Source: an uncultured Clostridium sp.
GTDB taxonomy: Bacteria > Bacillota > Clostridia > Lachnospirales > Lachnospiraceae
DNA length: 15,630 nucleotides
Direction of reading: 5' to 3'
Assembly (NCBI GenBank): GCA_900551135.1
Contig: URUX01000044.1
Location: 1-15,630, forward strand
The notes below the pieces were generated by a model that was given only the letters and a program-made list of their open reading frames with translations, ran no database searches and had not been told where the DNA came from. Below, in pieces: positions 8,128 through 15,568 of the stretch (position 1 is the first letter of the stretch; each line of letters starts with the position of its first letter). The translations under genes and the position numbers were made by a program.

Positions 8128-8165
8128 GGTGCTGTTTTTCATTTAGAGAGGAGAAGTTATCATTT

Positions 8166-9572
8166 ATGAATCAAAACAATTTTGACGTAATTATTATTGG
8201 GGCCGGTCCTTCTGGTATTTTCTGTGCCTATGAATTAATTGAAAAAAAACCGGATTTAAAAATTCTTATGATTGAAAAGGGACGTCCCATTGAAAAACGG
8301 GTGTGTCCAAAACGTACTACCAAAGTCTGCGTAGGCTGTAAGCCATGTTCCATTACTACCGGTTTTGCAGGAGCAGGCGCATTCTCTGACGGAAAGCTTT
8401 CCTTATCTCCTGACGTAGGCGGCCACCTGCCGGAGATCCTGGGTTACGAAAAAGCTACAGAATTAATTCGGGAATCCGATAATATTTATCTGAAATTTGG
8501 CGCTGATACCAATGTTTATGGTGTTGACAAACAGAAAGAAATCGAAGAAATCCGCAGAAAAGCAATTCAGGCAAACTTAAAATTAATTGAATGTCCTATC
8601 CGTCATCTGGGAACCGAAGAAGGATATAAAATCTATACCCGTCTTCAGGAGCATCTGCTGGCTCAGGGCGTATATATGGAATTTAATACCATGGTTAAAA
8701 ATATCATCATTGAAAACGGTCAGGCTGTAGGTGTTACGACTGATAAAGACGAAACCTTTACCGCCCAGGAAATCGTTGCCGCTATCGGCCGTGAAGGTTC
8801 CGACTGGTTCAGCCATATCTGCGGCGAGCATGATATTGAAACCCAGGTTGGTACTGTAGATATCGGTGTCCGCGTGGAAGTCCGGGATGAGATTATGGAA
8901 TTCTTAAACAAAAATCTCTACGAGGCAAAACTGGTTTACTACACTCCTACCTTTGACGATAAGGTTCGTACATTCTGTACCAATCCTTCCGGTGAAGTCG
9001 CTACCGAATACTATGAAAATGGTCTGGCAGTTGTAAACGGCCACGCCTATAAATCCAAAGAATACAAGACCACGAATACCAACTTTGCTCTTCTGGTATC
9101 CAAAAACTTTACAAAACCGTTTAAGACTCCGATTGAATACGGCAAGCACATTGCCCAGCTGAGCAACATGCTGTGTGACGGCAAGATTTTAGTTCAGACC
9201 TTCGGCGACTTCCAGAGAGGACGCCGTACTACCGAAGAGCGTCTCTGCCGCAACAACCTGATTCCTACCTTAAAGGACGCTGTGCCTGGAGATTTGTCTC
9301 TGGTATTCCCGCACCGTATTATGGTTGATATTAAAGAAATGCTGCTGGCTCTGGACAAGGTTACTCCTGGTATCGCCAGTGATGAAACCCTGCTTTACGG
9401 CGTAGAAGTTAAATTCTATTCCAACAAAGTTGTTGTAAATACTGATTTTGAAACCAGTATCAAAGGCCTTCGTGCCATTGGAGACGGTGCTTCCGTTACC
9501 CGTGGTCTGCAGCAGGCTTCTGCAAACGGCATCAGTGTTGCAAGAAGTATTTTAAAGAAGCACTACGAATAA
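8166..9572 (+). CDS. Uncharacterised FAD-dependent dehydrogenase (COG2509-like)
   Basis: Flavoprotein of unknown substrate, related to uncharacterised FAD-dependent dehydrogenases (COG2509 type). The N-terminal Rossmann motif is VIIIGAGPSG (residues 8-17), with a glutamate (IEKG) ending the second strand for ribose binding. A four-cysteine motif follows at Cys47, Cys55, Cys58 and Cys61 (C-x7-C-x2-C-x2-C). Directly after it is TGFAGAGAFSDGKLSLS. This cysteine set could bind a metal or an iron-sulfur cluster, but that is inference. The C-terminal part has a second flavin-contact stretch, LRAIGDGASVTRGLQQASANG. No signal peptide or membrane helix is evident. The ATG follows AGAGAGGAG with a rather long 12-base spacing. 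The gene is monocistronic, with its own promoter (8018-8046) and terminator (9589-9638). Confidence 0.88.
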   Translation: MNQNNFDVIIIGAGPSGIFCAYELIEKKPDLKILMIEKGRPIEKRVCPKRTTKVCVGCKPCSITTGFAGAGAFSDGKLSLSPDVGGHLPEILGYEKATELIRESDNIYLKFGADTNVYGVDKQKEIEEIRRKAIQANLKLIECPIRHLGTEEGYKIYTRLQEHLLAQGVYMEFNTMVKNIIIENGQAVGVTTDKDETFTAQEIVAAIGREGSDWFSHICGEHDIETQVGTVDIGVRVEVRDEIMEFLNKNLYEAKLVYYTPTFDDKVRTFCTNPSGEVATEYYENGLAVVNGHAYKSKEYKTTNTNFALLVSKNFTKPFKTPIEYGKHIAQLSNMLCDGKILVQTFGDFQRGRRTTEERLCRNNLIPTLKDAVPGDLSLVFPHRIMVDIKEMLLALDKVTPGIASDETLLYGVEVKFYSNKVVVNTDFETSIKGLRAIGDGASVTRGLQQASANGISVARSILKKHYE

Positions 9573-9588
9573 TCACATAAAATAAAAC

Positions 9589-9638
9589 GGGCGCTGCCAG
9601 CCGATGATGAGCCATCGGTACGGCAGCGCCCTGTTTTT
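9589..9638. terminator. Strong bidirectional terminator (FAD gene / trmL)
   Basis: GGGCGCTGCC (9589-9598) pairs with GGCAGCGCCC (9622-9631) over 10 bases. An inner CCGATG/CATCGG stem (6 bp) follows after a small internal loop. The + strand tail is TGTTTTT; the - strand tail is GTTTTATTTT. It therefore fits both convergent genes, and it ends the eight-gene leftward run that starts at nth. Confidence 0.9.
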
Positions 9639-9661
9639 CCAAAACAGAAAGAAACTATATG

Positions 9662-10156
9662 TTATTTCCAGTCAAATCTGATCAAATGGCCTTCCATGGT
9701 CATTTTTTCAAATCCATTCTGTCTTAGCGCTTCATAAAGAATAATCGCAACCGAGTTAGACAAGTTTAAGGAACGGATATCTCCCCACATGGGAATTCTC
9801 ACACAGTTGTCCTGATGATCCACCAGAATCTCTTCCGGTATTCCCCTGCTCTCCGGCCCAAACATAATATAGCAGTCCGGCTCATATGCAACGTCTGTGT
9901 ACACATTAGGAGCTTTTGTAGTTGCCATGTAAATCTTGGCTCCAGGATTTTTTTCTAAAAAGTCCTTAAAATCGCTGTATACGGTCACATCCAGTTTGTC
10001 CCAGTAATCCAGCCCTGCCCGTTTTAACTGTTTTTCATTCAGCTTAAATCCCAGCGGCTCAATCAAATGCAGCCGGGTATCGGTAGCCACACAGGTGCGG
10101 CCGATATTTCCTGTATTAGCCGGCATTTCCGGCTCGTACAATACAATATTAATCAT
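9662..10156 (-). CDS. trmL: tRNA (cytidine/uridine-34 2'-O)-methyltransferase TrmL
   Basis: SPOUT-class methyltransferase that methylates the wobble nucleotide ribose of certain leucine tRNAs using S-adenosylmethionine. At 164 residues it matches the minimal TrmL form, which has only the catalytic domain. Visible motifs are MPANTGNIGRTC (11-22), LIEPLGF (31-37), AGLDYW (47-52), FGPESRGIPE (99-108), and RIPM followed by RSLNLSNSVAIILYEALRQ (120-146). The last two form the trefoil-knot cofactor site. Its ATG overlaps the aminotransferase stop by 4 bases (ATGA), and GGAG lies about 9 bases upstream. It is the last gene of the leftward operon. Confidence 0.95.
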   Translation of the reverse strand: MINIVLYEPEMPANTGNIGRTCVATDTRLHLIEPLGFKLNEKQLKRAGLDYWDKLDVTVYSDFKDFLEKNPGAKIYMATTKAPNVYTDVAYEPDCYIMFGPESRGIPEEILVDHQDNCVRIPMWGDIRSLNLSNSVAIILYEALRQNGFEKMTMEGHLIRFDWK

Positions 10157-11328
10157 AATTCTTTCTCCAGTTTTTCGATAAACCGTCTCATTCTTTCCAG
10201 CGCCTTTTTTAAATCCTCTAAGGAGTAGGCATAGGAAATTCTCAGATATCCTTCTCCGCAGTCTCCAAAAGCAGATCCAGGAACTACCGCTACTTTTTCT
10301 TCCCGAAGAAGCCGTGTCGCAAATTCATCGGAAGTCATTCCAAACCGCTTAATACATGGGAATGTATAGAATGCGCCATATGGTTCAAAACATTCAAGTC
10401 CCATCTCCTGAAATGCATGCATCAGATAACGGCGGCGCTGATTGTAGGCTTCCCGCATGGTCTTTACGTCTTCATCACTGTTGCGAAGCGCTTCCACTCC
10501 TGCATACTGGCTGGTAGTCGGGGCGCACATAATGGCAAACTGATGAATCTTTAACATCTGGGTCAGAATCATCTCCGGCGCGCAGGCATATCCCAGACGC
10601 CATCCTGTCATGGCGAATGCTTTGGAAAAACCGTTAATCAGCACGGTTCTCTCTTTCATGCCAGGCAGAGAGGCGATCGTCGTATGCTCTCCTTTATATG
10701 TAAGTTCAGAATAAATCTCATCTGAAATCACATACAAATCCTTTTCGATTACAATTTTGGCAATAGCCTCTAAATCTTCCTTCTCCATAATCGCCCCTGT
10801 CGGATTATTCGGGAATGGAAGTACCAGAATCTTGGTATTTGGGGTGATTTTTTCCAGAAGTTTTTCCGGTGTCAGCCGGAACTCATCTTTTGCTTCCAGT
10901 TCAATGATAACCGGTACGCCTCCTGCCAGAACGGTACACGGCACATAGGATACATAACTGGGCTGGGGAATCAATACTTCTTCGCCTGCTCCTGCATTAA
11001 TCATTGCCCGCAAAGCAATATCGATTGCCTCGCTTCCTCCGACAGTAACCATAACCTCGCTGGAACCGTCATACAGCACCTGATAGCGGCGCTTTAAATA
11101 AATGGCAATTTCTTCTTTTAACTCTTTTAAGCCTGCATTCGATGTATAAAAGGTACGGCCTCTTTCCAGAGAATAAATACCTTCCTCTCGGATATGCCAT
11201 GGCGTATCAAAATCCGGCTCGCCTACGCCCAGGGAAATGGCATCTTTCATTTCGCTTACAATATCAAAAAATTTACGGATTCCAGATGGCGGAATCTGTA
11301 CTATGGTATCAGATAATGGATTTCTCAT
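10153..11328 (-). CDS. Class I/II pyridoxal-phosphate aminotransferase
   Basis: Fold-type I PLP enzyme of the aspartate/aromatic aminotransferase group that moves amino groups between amino acids and 2-oxo acids. At 391 residues it is full length. Visible marks are the substrate loop LGVGEPDFDTP (33-43), Asn175 in PNNPTG, Asp203 and Tyr206 in SDEIYSE, and the Schiff-base Lys236 in NGFSKAFAMTGWRLGY. Arg244 is in the same stretch, and the carboxylate-binding Arg363 is in LRISYA. Exact substrate specificity cannot be read from this. Its ATG overlaps the Lrp regulator stop by 4 bases and no strong ribosome site precedes it, so translation is probably coupled. The regulator upstream is a likely controller of this gene. 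Confidence 0.94.
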   Translation of the reverse strand: MRNPLSDTIVQIPPSGIRKFFDIVSEMKDAISLGVGEPDFDTPWHIREEGIYSLERGRTFYTSNAGLKELKEEIAIYLKRRYQVLYDGSSEVMVTVGGSEAIDIALRAMINAGAGEEVLIPQPSYVSYVPCTVLAGGVPVIIELEAKDEFRLTPEKLLEKITPNTKILVLPFPNNPTGAIMEKEDLEAIAKIVIEKDLYVISDEIYSELTYKGEHTTIASLPGMKERTVLINGFSKAFAMTGWRLGYACAPEMILTQMLKIHQFAIMCAPTTSQYAGVEALRNSDEDVKTMREAYNQRRRYLMHAFQEMGLECFEPYGAFYTFPCIKRFGMTSDEFATRLLREEKVAVVPGSAFGDCGEGYLRISYAYSLEDLKKALERMRRFIEKLEKEL

Positions 11329-11807
11329 AGACTAATCGGCATCCTTTCATCATGGATCGGATCTGCAATTACGGTTCCGTGATCTTTATACTTTTTCAGT
11401 ACAAAGTGGGTTGCCGTGCTGAGTACAGAATCCAGGGTGGACAGCTTCTCAGAGACAAACAAGGCTACCTGACGCATGGTTTTCCCTTCAATAATAACCG
11501 TAAAGTCATAACCGCCGGACATAAGAAAGACGGAGTCTACTTCACTGTACTGGTAGATTCGTTCTGCGATCTTGTCAAAACCCATGCCTCTCTGGGGAGT
11601 AACCTTGACCTCAATTAAAGCCTGTACTTTTTCTTCACTGGTATTATCCCAGTTAATCAGGGTATGATAGCCGCAGATAATCCGCTCTTTTTCCATATCC
11701 GCAATTTCATTGGCCACCGCCACTTCACTTTCGCCTAAAAGAATCGCCAGATCCTTAATGTCGATTCTGCTGTTCTTCTCCAGTACCGCTAAAATCCTCT
11801 CTCTCAT
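11325..11807 (-). CDS. Lrp/AsnC-family transcriptional regulator
   Basis: Feast/famine-type DNA-binding regulator that typically senses an amino acid and controls linked metabolic genes. At 160 residues it has normal length. The N-terminal winged helix-turn-helix spans about residues 1-50 (RILAVLEKNSRIDIKDLA, then a recognition helix near 27-40). The C-terminal RAM ligand-binding domain spans about 60-140, with the typical SGGYDFTVIIEGK (97-109) and LSTLDSVLSTATHFVLKKYK. The ATG at 11805-11807 has a strong AAGGAGGAG site that overlaps the stop region of the preceding gene. Its end overlaps the aminotransferase start by 4 bases, forming the familiar regulator-enzyme pair. The ligand is unknown. 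Confidence 0.93.
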   Translation of the reverse strand: MRERILAVLEKNSRIDIKDLAILLGESEVAVANEIADMEKERIICGYHTLINWDNTSEEKVQALIEVKVTPQRGMGFDKIAERIYQYSEVDSVFLMSGGYDFTVIIEGKTMRQVALFVSEKLSTLDSVLSTATHFVLKKYKDHGTVIADPIHDERMPISL

Positions 11808-11819
11808 GTCGTCTCCTCC

Positions 11820-12425
11820 TTAAATTTCCTGTGTTTCCAACGTCTGAGGCTTAAAATCCGGTATTATCCGATAGATTTCATCTGCTCTCGGTCTCTCCAT
11901 ACAGCCTGTCTCTCCACCGTAACGAATTTCCTTTGCCGCCCCTGCCGCTGCCTGGCCAATGACGGCTGCTTCTATTCCCAGTTCCTGCAGCCGTTTTGCA
12001 AGGTGCCAGCCATTATTTGATACCATAACTGCACAATTGCCTGACCACAGACGGTACGGGGTCAGTTCATACCGTTCGCAAAGTTCAATGGTACTCTGCC
12101 TTACCGGAATCGCCCGCAAATCAATGACAATCCCCTTATGGTATGTTGCTGAAAGCGTCCAGAGGGCGGTGAAAATACCGCCCTCTCCCATCATCTCAAA
12201 TTCAGTAGCCCCCAGACTTTTTGCCATTTCCCAGGAAAGCTGCTGATGCGTATCTGTTTTTATATCAAATTTCTTATAATACTCTTCTGAAAACCACTGG
12301 AGCAGTTCTTCCCGCCTGAACCTGGCAATGGCCGCTGCTCCTATCTCTCCGATATAACCCGCCGCAACCAAATCCTGTCCGGCTTCCATCTGTCCGAGTT
12401 TTTCTCTGTTTGTAGGCCGAATCAT
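11820..12425 (-). CDS. Orphan AIR-synthase/HypE-like C-terminal domain protein
   Basis: A 201-residue protein resembling only the C-terminal half of the AIR synthase / HypE / selenophosphate synthase superfamily. The signs are GEGGIFTALWTLSATY (81-96, in place of the usual D-x-RGG-aL segment), IDLRAIPVRQSTIELCERY (101-119), and SGNCAVMVS followed by LQELGIEAAVIGQA (147-159). The N-terminal ATP-binding domain of those enzymes is absent, so it is not a complete HypE. Such proteins are sometimes labelled hydrogenase maturation factor, but no hydrogenase gene lies nearby. The ATG overlaps the VanW-family stop (ATGA), and AAGGAG lies 8 bases upstream. Function is unknown; the domain assignment is moderately sure. 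Confidence 0.65.
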   Translation of the reverse strand: MIRPTNREKLGQMEAGQDLVAAGYIGEIGAAAIARFRREELLQWFSEEYYKKFDIKTDTHQQLSWEMAKSLGATEFEMMGEGGIFTALWTLSATYHKGIVIDLRAIPVRQSTIELCERYELTPYRLWSGNCAVMVSNNGWHLAKRLQELGIEAAVIGQAAAGAAKEIRYGGETGCMERPRADEIYRIIPDFKPQTLETQEI

Positions 12426-13984
12426 AAGGCTGCTCCTTCCGCCGGTATCTGGGGTTCTGGCTCTGGCGCTGCTGGCGCAGGTTCCGGCGCCGGTGTTTCT
12501 GCAGGCGCTGCCGGCTGATTTGTATCCAGACCAATACCTGGTCCATACTCGTCAGGACGGGTCTCCTGGGGCGCTGATTCTGCAGGTGCCGGCGTTTCTT
12601 CCGGCACAGGCGCAGGTACAGATGGAGGAACCATTGGCTGTACTGGTGCTGCAGCCGCAGCCGGTCCTACTCGGTAAACCGCCTTGGATGCGTAATAAAC
12701 GTCCTGGTTTAACAGGGTTTTTTCCACTTCTTTTCCGTCTATATAGACATATTTCCACAACTGGGACTCTAAACCATAATGAGCAGACTGAACCTTTACT
12801 CTGGCTCCCGGGCTTAAGGAAGGATCGGTAATCTCCTTCGGCGCTCCCGGATCTGTTCTCCTTAATGTCTCCGATACATACTTGACTTCACGGTTGGCAG
12901 GGCGGGTATCTTTTCCGTAAATGGTAAATGTAAGTGTCCGCCCCTCCGTCCTGCCCTCTACATAAATCGGAGTGCTGTAATTATTGGTAATCTTAATATC
13001 TTTTACCGTACCGGCAATAGCCGCATCTCTGGACGGCTTCACATAGGTTACGATCATGGAGTGGTTCTGTCTCTGGGTAATCTCCAGTTCTGCTTCCAGG
13101 GCTGCATTGTAAAGCGTTGTCGCAAGCTGGCATACACCGCCTCCAATACTGTCTACTACTTTTCCATTTTCATAAGAAGCGGCATTTTTATAACCATTTT
13201 CCGCTGTCAGGGGCTGAAGACATTCATAGCCGGATAAAGTCTCTCCTGGCATAATAATGTGATTATCTATCTTTGACGCGCCTACTTCTACATTGGTTGC
13301 CCTGGCGTAGCCGCTGCTGCTGAAGCTGGTTGAAAAAGTTCCCAGCACATCCTCGATGCTTTCCAGATCGTTTGTCGTAATCTTCGGCTGCTTTTCCACA
13401 ATGTGGGCTTCTACCTCCACTGCACCGTCCAGACCGTTTTTCAAAGCCTCATTTAACGCTGCATTCGTTGCTTCTATATCTACCATCTTTCCTGCTGCAG
13501 ATGGAGTAATCACAAACTCACCGTCAGCTACATCCATAGACGCATCGATCGGTTCTTCCACCAGTCCTGCTGACTTACTGTCGATAAACTCTCTTACCTT
13601 TTCCTCATCTGCAGAAATCTCCACTTCTATGGTCCTGGGACTGGCCTTCAAATCCACACTGTTCATGTAGCGTTTTATCAGATTTCCTCCCTGATACTCT
13701 GCCAGCGCTTCCTCAACGGCTTCCTGGTTGCTCCAGAAAATCCCCAGATCCCCGGCTGTCGTATCTGCCCTGTCTTCTCCCATATTTAATGTAATCTTAT
13801 GATCGGATAATGTTTTTACATAATCCCCAATGGCTTGATTGGCTTCTTCTCTGGTCAGGCCGCCCAAACTTATCTCATCTGCGTAAACACCTTCCGGAAT
13901 CCGGCTTTCTGCATATGCAGGAACTGCCGGAAGAAAAACCAGCGCCCCTGCACAGAGTCCAATTCCCCAAAATCGTTTCATCAT
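12422..13984 (-). CDS. Secreted VanW-family protein with Pro/Ala-rich tail
   Basis: Exported cell-envelope protein of the VanW family; biochemical role not established. I prefer the ATG at 13982-13984 (520 residues). GAGGA lies 8 bases upstream, and the start gives a clean signal peptide, MMKRFWGIGLCAGALVFLPAVPAYA, with cleavage after AYA. A peptidoglycan-binding-like region (PG_binding_4 type) covers about residues 60-195. The VanW domain is about 215-345, with the hallmark SIGGGVCQLATTLYNAAL. A G5-like beta region follows at about 365-440. The last ~80 residues are low-complexity Pro/Ala/Glu (repeated PAP, APE), resembling a wall-spanning linker, with no LPXTG. The reading frame also continues to a TTG at 14041, which has no ribosome site. 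It sits between the membrane peptide and the AIR-synthase-like gene. Confidence 0.9.
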   Translation of the reverse strand: MMKRFWGIGLCAGALVFLPAVPAYAESRIPEGVYADEISLGGLTREEANQAIGDYVKTLSDHKITLNMGEDRADTTAGDLGIFWSNQEAVEEALAEYQGGNLIKRYMNSVDLKASPRTIEVEISADEEKVREFIDSKSAGLVEEPIDASMDVADGEFVITPSAAGKMVDIEATNAALNEALKNGLDGAVEVEAHIVEKQPKITTNDLESIEDVLGTFSTSFSSSGYARATNVEVGASKIDNHIIMPGETLSGYECLQPLTAENGYKNAASYENGKVVDSIGGGVCQLATTLYNAALEAELEITQRQNHSMIVTYVKPSRDAAIAGTVKDIKITNNYSTPIYVEGRTEGRTLTFTIYGKDTRPANREVKYVSETLRRTDPGAPKEITDPSLSPGARVKVQSAHYGLESQLWKYVYIDGKEVEKTLLNQDVYYASKAVYRVGPAAAAAPVQPMVPPSVPAPVPEETPAPAESAPQETRPDEYGPGIGLDTNQPAAPAETPAPEPAPAAPEPEPQIPAEGAAL

Positions 13985-14030
13985 ACTCAAAATCCTCATA
14001 CTCCTGTCTGACTGCTGACCATGCTGTTTA

Positions 14031-14141
14031 TTAAATTGCAAATGCGCTGAGAACTAATGGAAGCACCATTGCCACTACCAATAAAATTACAATTACAGCA
14101 GATACAATTTTCTTTGTCTTCTTATCATTCATATTGATCAT
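14031..14141 (-). CDS. 36-residue single-span membrane peptide
   Basis: Small gene in the gap between the exonuclease and VanW genes. It encodes MINMNDKKTKKIVSAVIVIL and continues as a hydrophobic stretch to the TAA (36 residues in all). The layout is a short polar, Lys-rich N-terminus (residues 4-11) and one transmembrane helix (about 12-35), with an expected N-in orientation. The ATG at 14139-14141 has a good AGAGGTG ribosome site 6 bases upstream, which overlaps the exonuclease stop. This argues for real, coupled translation. The pattern resembles tiny Firmicutes membrane proteins such as Prli42 or DUF4044 members, but the match is by general layout, not proven homology. Function unknown. 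Confidence 0.7.
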   Translation of the reverse strand: MINMNDKKTKKIVSAVIVILLVVAMVLPLVLSAFAI

Positions 14142-14153
14142 TTTTTTCACCTC

Positions 14154-14867
14154 TTATATCCTGCCATACCGGGACAGAATCTGATCTGTCAGCCGGGAAG
14201 CTTCATTCCTTGTCAAATGCTCGATTTGCAAAGATACGTTTATTCTATGATATTTTATCAGATCATGCAAGCGTTCTTTTTGCCTTTTTGTGGCTGGCTG
14301 TTCCTTTTTTACCCGGTAAATCAAGGGTTTTTCCGTAAATACAGCCGGCTGTTCCTCACCATACCGGGACAGCAGACAACAAAACAGCCTGTGAGCCGCC
14401 CTGGCATCTTCCTCCGCTCTGTGGGCAGTTCCCATGGGAACCTGAAAATACCGGCATGCCGCAGCCAGATTTTTCTTTTCTCCTTCCGGCATAAAATTCC
14501 TGCAGAGAGCCAGCGTATCAATACCGTCTTTTTCCCAGGTTTTACAGCCGCCCCAGTTAATCGCGGCCCGCTTTAAAAAACTGTAGTCAAAAATGATATG
14601 ATGCCCCAGCAGCGGAAGCCCTTCTGCAAACGTTATGACTTTTCCAATCACATCCCCGATATCCGGCGCATGTTCCAGCATGGACGGCTTAATACCGGTC
14701 AGTTCTGTAATCCGTTCCGGAAGTTCTCTCCTGGGATTAACAAAAGAGGAAAACCGTTCTGTCTCCTCTCCGTTTATAACCCTGACCGCTCCGATTTCGA
14801 TAATCTTATCCTGTTTTGTATCCAGTCCTGTTGTCTCAATATCAATGGCAACGTAAGATTTATTCAT
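14154..14867 (-). CDS. DEDDh 3'-5' exonuclease (DnaQ/PolC epsilon-like) with C-terminal extension
   Basis: Exonuclease of the DnaQ-like superfamily that removes nucleotides from 3' ends with two metal ions. All catalytic residues are visible: Asp9 and Glu11 in IDIETTG, Asp94 in HHIIFDYSFLK, and His149 and Asp154 in AHRAEEDARA (the H-x4-D form). The catalytic fold ends near residue 168. About 65 further residues follow, Lys/Arg-rich, including TKRQKERLHDLIKYHRI and LTRNEASRLTDQIL, a helical tail that I cannot assign to a named domain. The ATG at 14865-14867 has AGGAG 6 bases upstream and follows the nth stop by 14 bases. The cellular role (repair, proofreading in trans or RNA processing) is not decided by sequence. 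The neighbour nth makes DNA repair plausible. Confidence 0.92.
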   Translation of the reverse strand: MNKSYVAIDIETTGLDTKQDKIIEIGAVRVINGEETERFSSFVNPRRELPERITELTGIKPSMLEHAPDIGDVIGKVITFAEGLPLLGHHIIFDYSFLKRAAINWGGCKTWEKDGIDTLALCRNFMPEGEKKNLAAACRYFQVPMGTAHRAEEDARAAHRLFCCLLSRYGEEQPAVFTEKPLIYRVKKEQPATKRQKERLHDLIKYHRINVSLQIEHLTRNEASRLTDQILSRYGRI

Positions 14868-14881
14868 GTCTTTCTCCTGTC

Positions 14882-15535
14882 CTATCCCTCTGCAGCGGGA
14901 CAGTTATCCCGCAAAAAGCACTCTCCGCACTTGGGCTTTCTGGCCGTGCAGATGGTTCGTCCCAGAGTAATAATATGGATATTCCATAAAATCCAGTGTT
15001 CCTTTGGAAGCACCTTCATCAGGCTGTATTCTATTTTTTCCGGATCCTCCTCTTTGGTAAGACCCAATTTTCTGGAAATCCGCTTTACATGAGTATCCAC
15101 CACAATACTGGGTTCATGGTAAACATTTCCCCGAATCACATTTGCAGTTTTTCGTCCTACTCCAGCCAGGGAAATCAGTTCTTCCAGTTTTTCCGGCACC
15201 TGTCCGTCAAACTTTTCCACCAGGTCTTTGCAGCAGGAAATAATATTTTTGGCTTTCATATGGTAAAAACCGGTAGAATGAATATCCTGCTCCAGTTCCT
15301 TTAAATTAGCATCTGCAAATTTCTCTAAACTATCATATTTTTTAAATAAATCTGCCGTTACGAGATTGACTCTCGCATCGGTACACTGAGCGCTCAGGAT
15401 TACGGCAATCAATAGCTGCCATGGGGTTTCATGGTTTAAATAACACCGGTACTCTGTCCCATATTCCCGATCCAGAGCCTCCAGAATCCGGCCAACCCTC
15501 TGCTCCAGTTCTTTTTTGCTTTCTTTTTTTGCCAT
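14882..15535 (-). CDS. nth: Endonuclease III
   Basis: Base-excision repair enzyme: a DNA glycosylase/AP lyase for oxidised pyrimidines. At 217 residues the length is normal. The helix-hairpin-helix segment is LISLAGVGRKTANVI (120-134) with catalytic Lys129. The catalytic Asp147 is in VVDTHVKR. The iron-sulfur loop is complete: Cys196, Cys203, Cys206 and Cys212 (C-x6-C-x2-C-x5-C). LLIAVILSAQCTDARVN is also typical. The ATG at 15533-15535 has only a modest AAAGGG-type ribosome site. It appears to be the first gene of the leftward run, although a promoter or further genes may lie beyond the right edge. Confidence 0.97.
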   Translation of the reverse strand: MAKKESKKELEQRVGRILEALDREYGTEYRCYLNHETPWQLLIAVILSAQCTDARVNLVTADLFKKYDSLEKFADANLKELEQDIHSTGFYHMKAKNIISCCKDLVEKFDGQVPEKLEELISLAGVGRKTANVIRGNVYHEPSIVVDTHVKRISRKLGLTKEEDPEKIEYSLMKVLPKEHWILWNIHIITLGRTICTARKPKCGECFLRDNCPAAEG

Positions 15536-15568
15536 ACGCTACCCTTTCTTCTTACCAGTATCTGCAAA

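Noticed and set aside
11820..12425. A hydrogenase maturation locus
   Set aside because: Only an orphan C-terminal HypE-like domain is present; no hypABCDF, hydrogenase or ATP-binding half is visible.
13985..14041. Longer VanW-family protein starting at TTG 14041 or ATG 13999
   Set aside because: TTG 14041 has no ribosome site, puts a polar leader before the signal peptide and overlaps the small membrane peptide gene. ATG 13999 has AGGAG only one base away, too close. ATG 13984 fits better.
14598..15092. 164-codon open frame on the + strand across the exonuclease and nth genes
   Set aside because: Antisense to two clearly conserved genes; no promoter, ribosome site or motif seen.
9662..15535. 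A novel defence or mobile system in the nth-trmL run
   Set aside because: The exonuclease and regulator could suggest defence, but the neighbours are ordinary repair, envelope, amino-acid and tRNA-modification genes, with no toxin, sensor or integrase and no sign of recent transfer.
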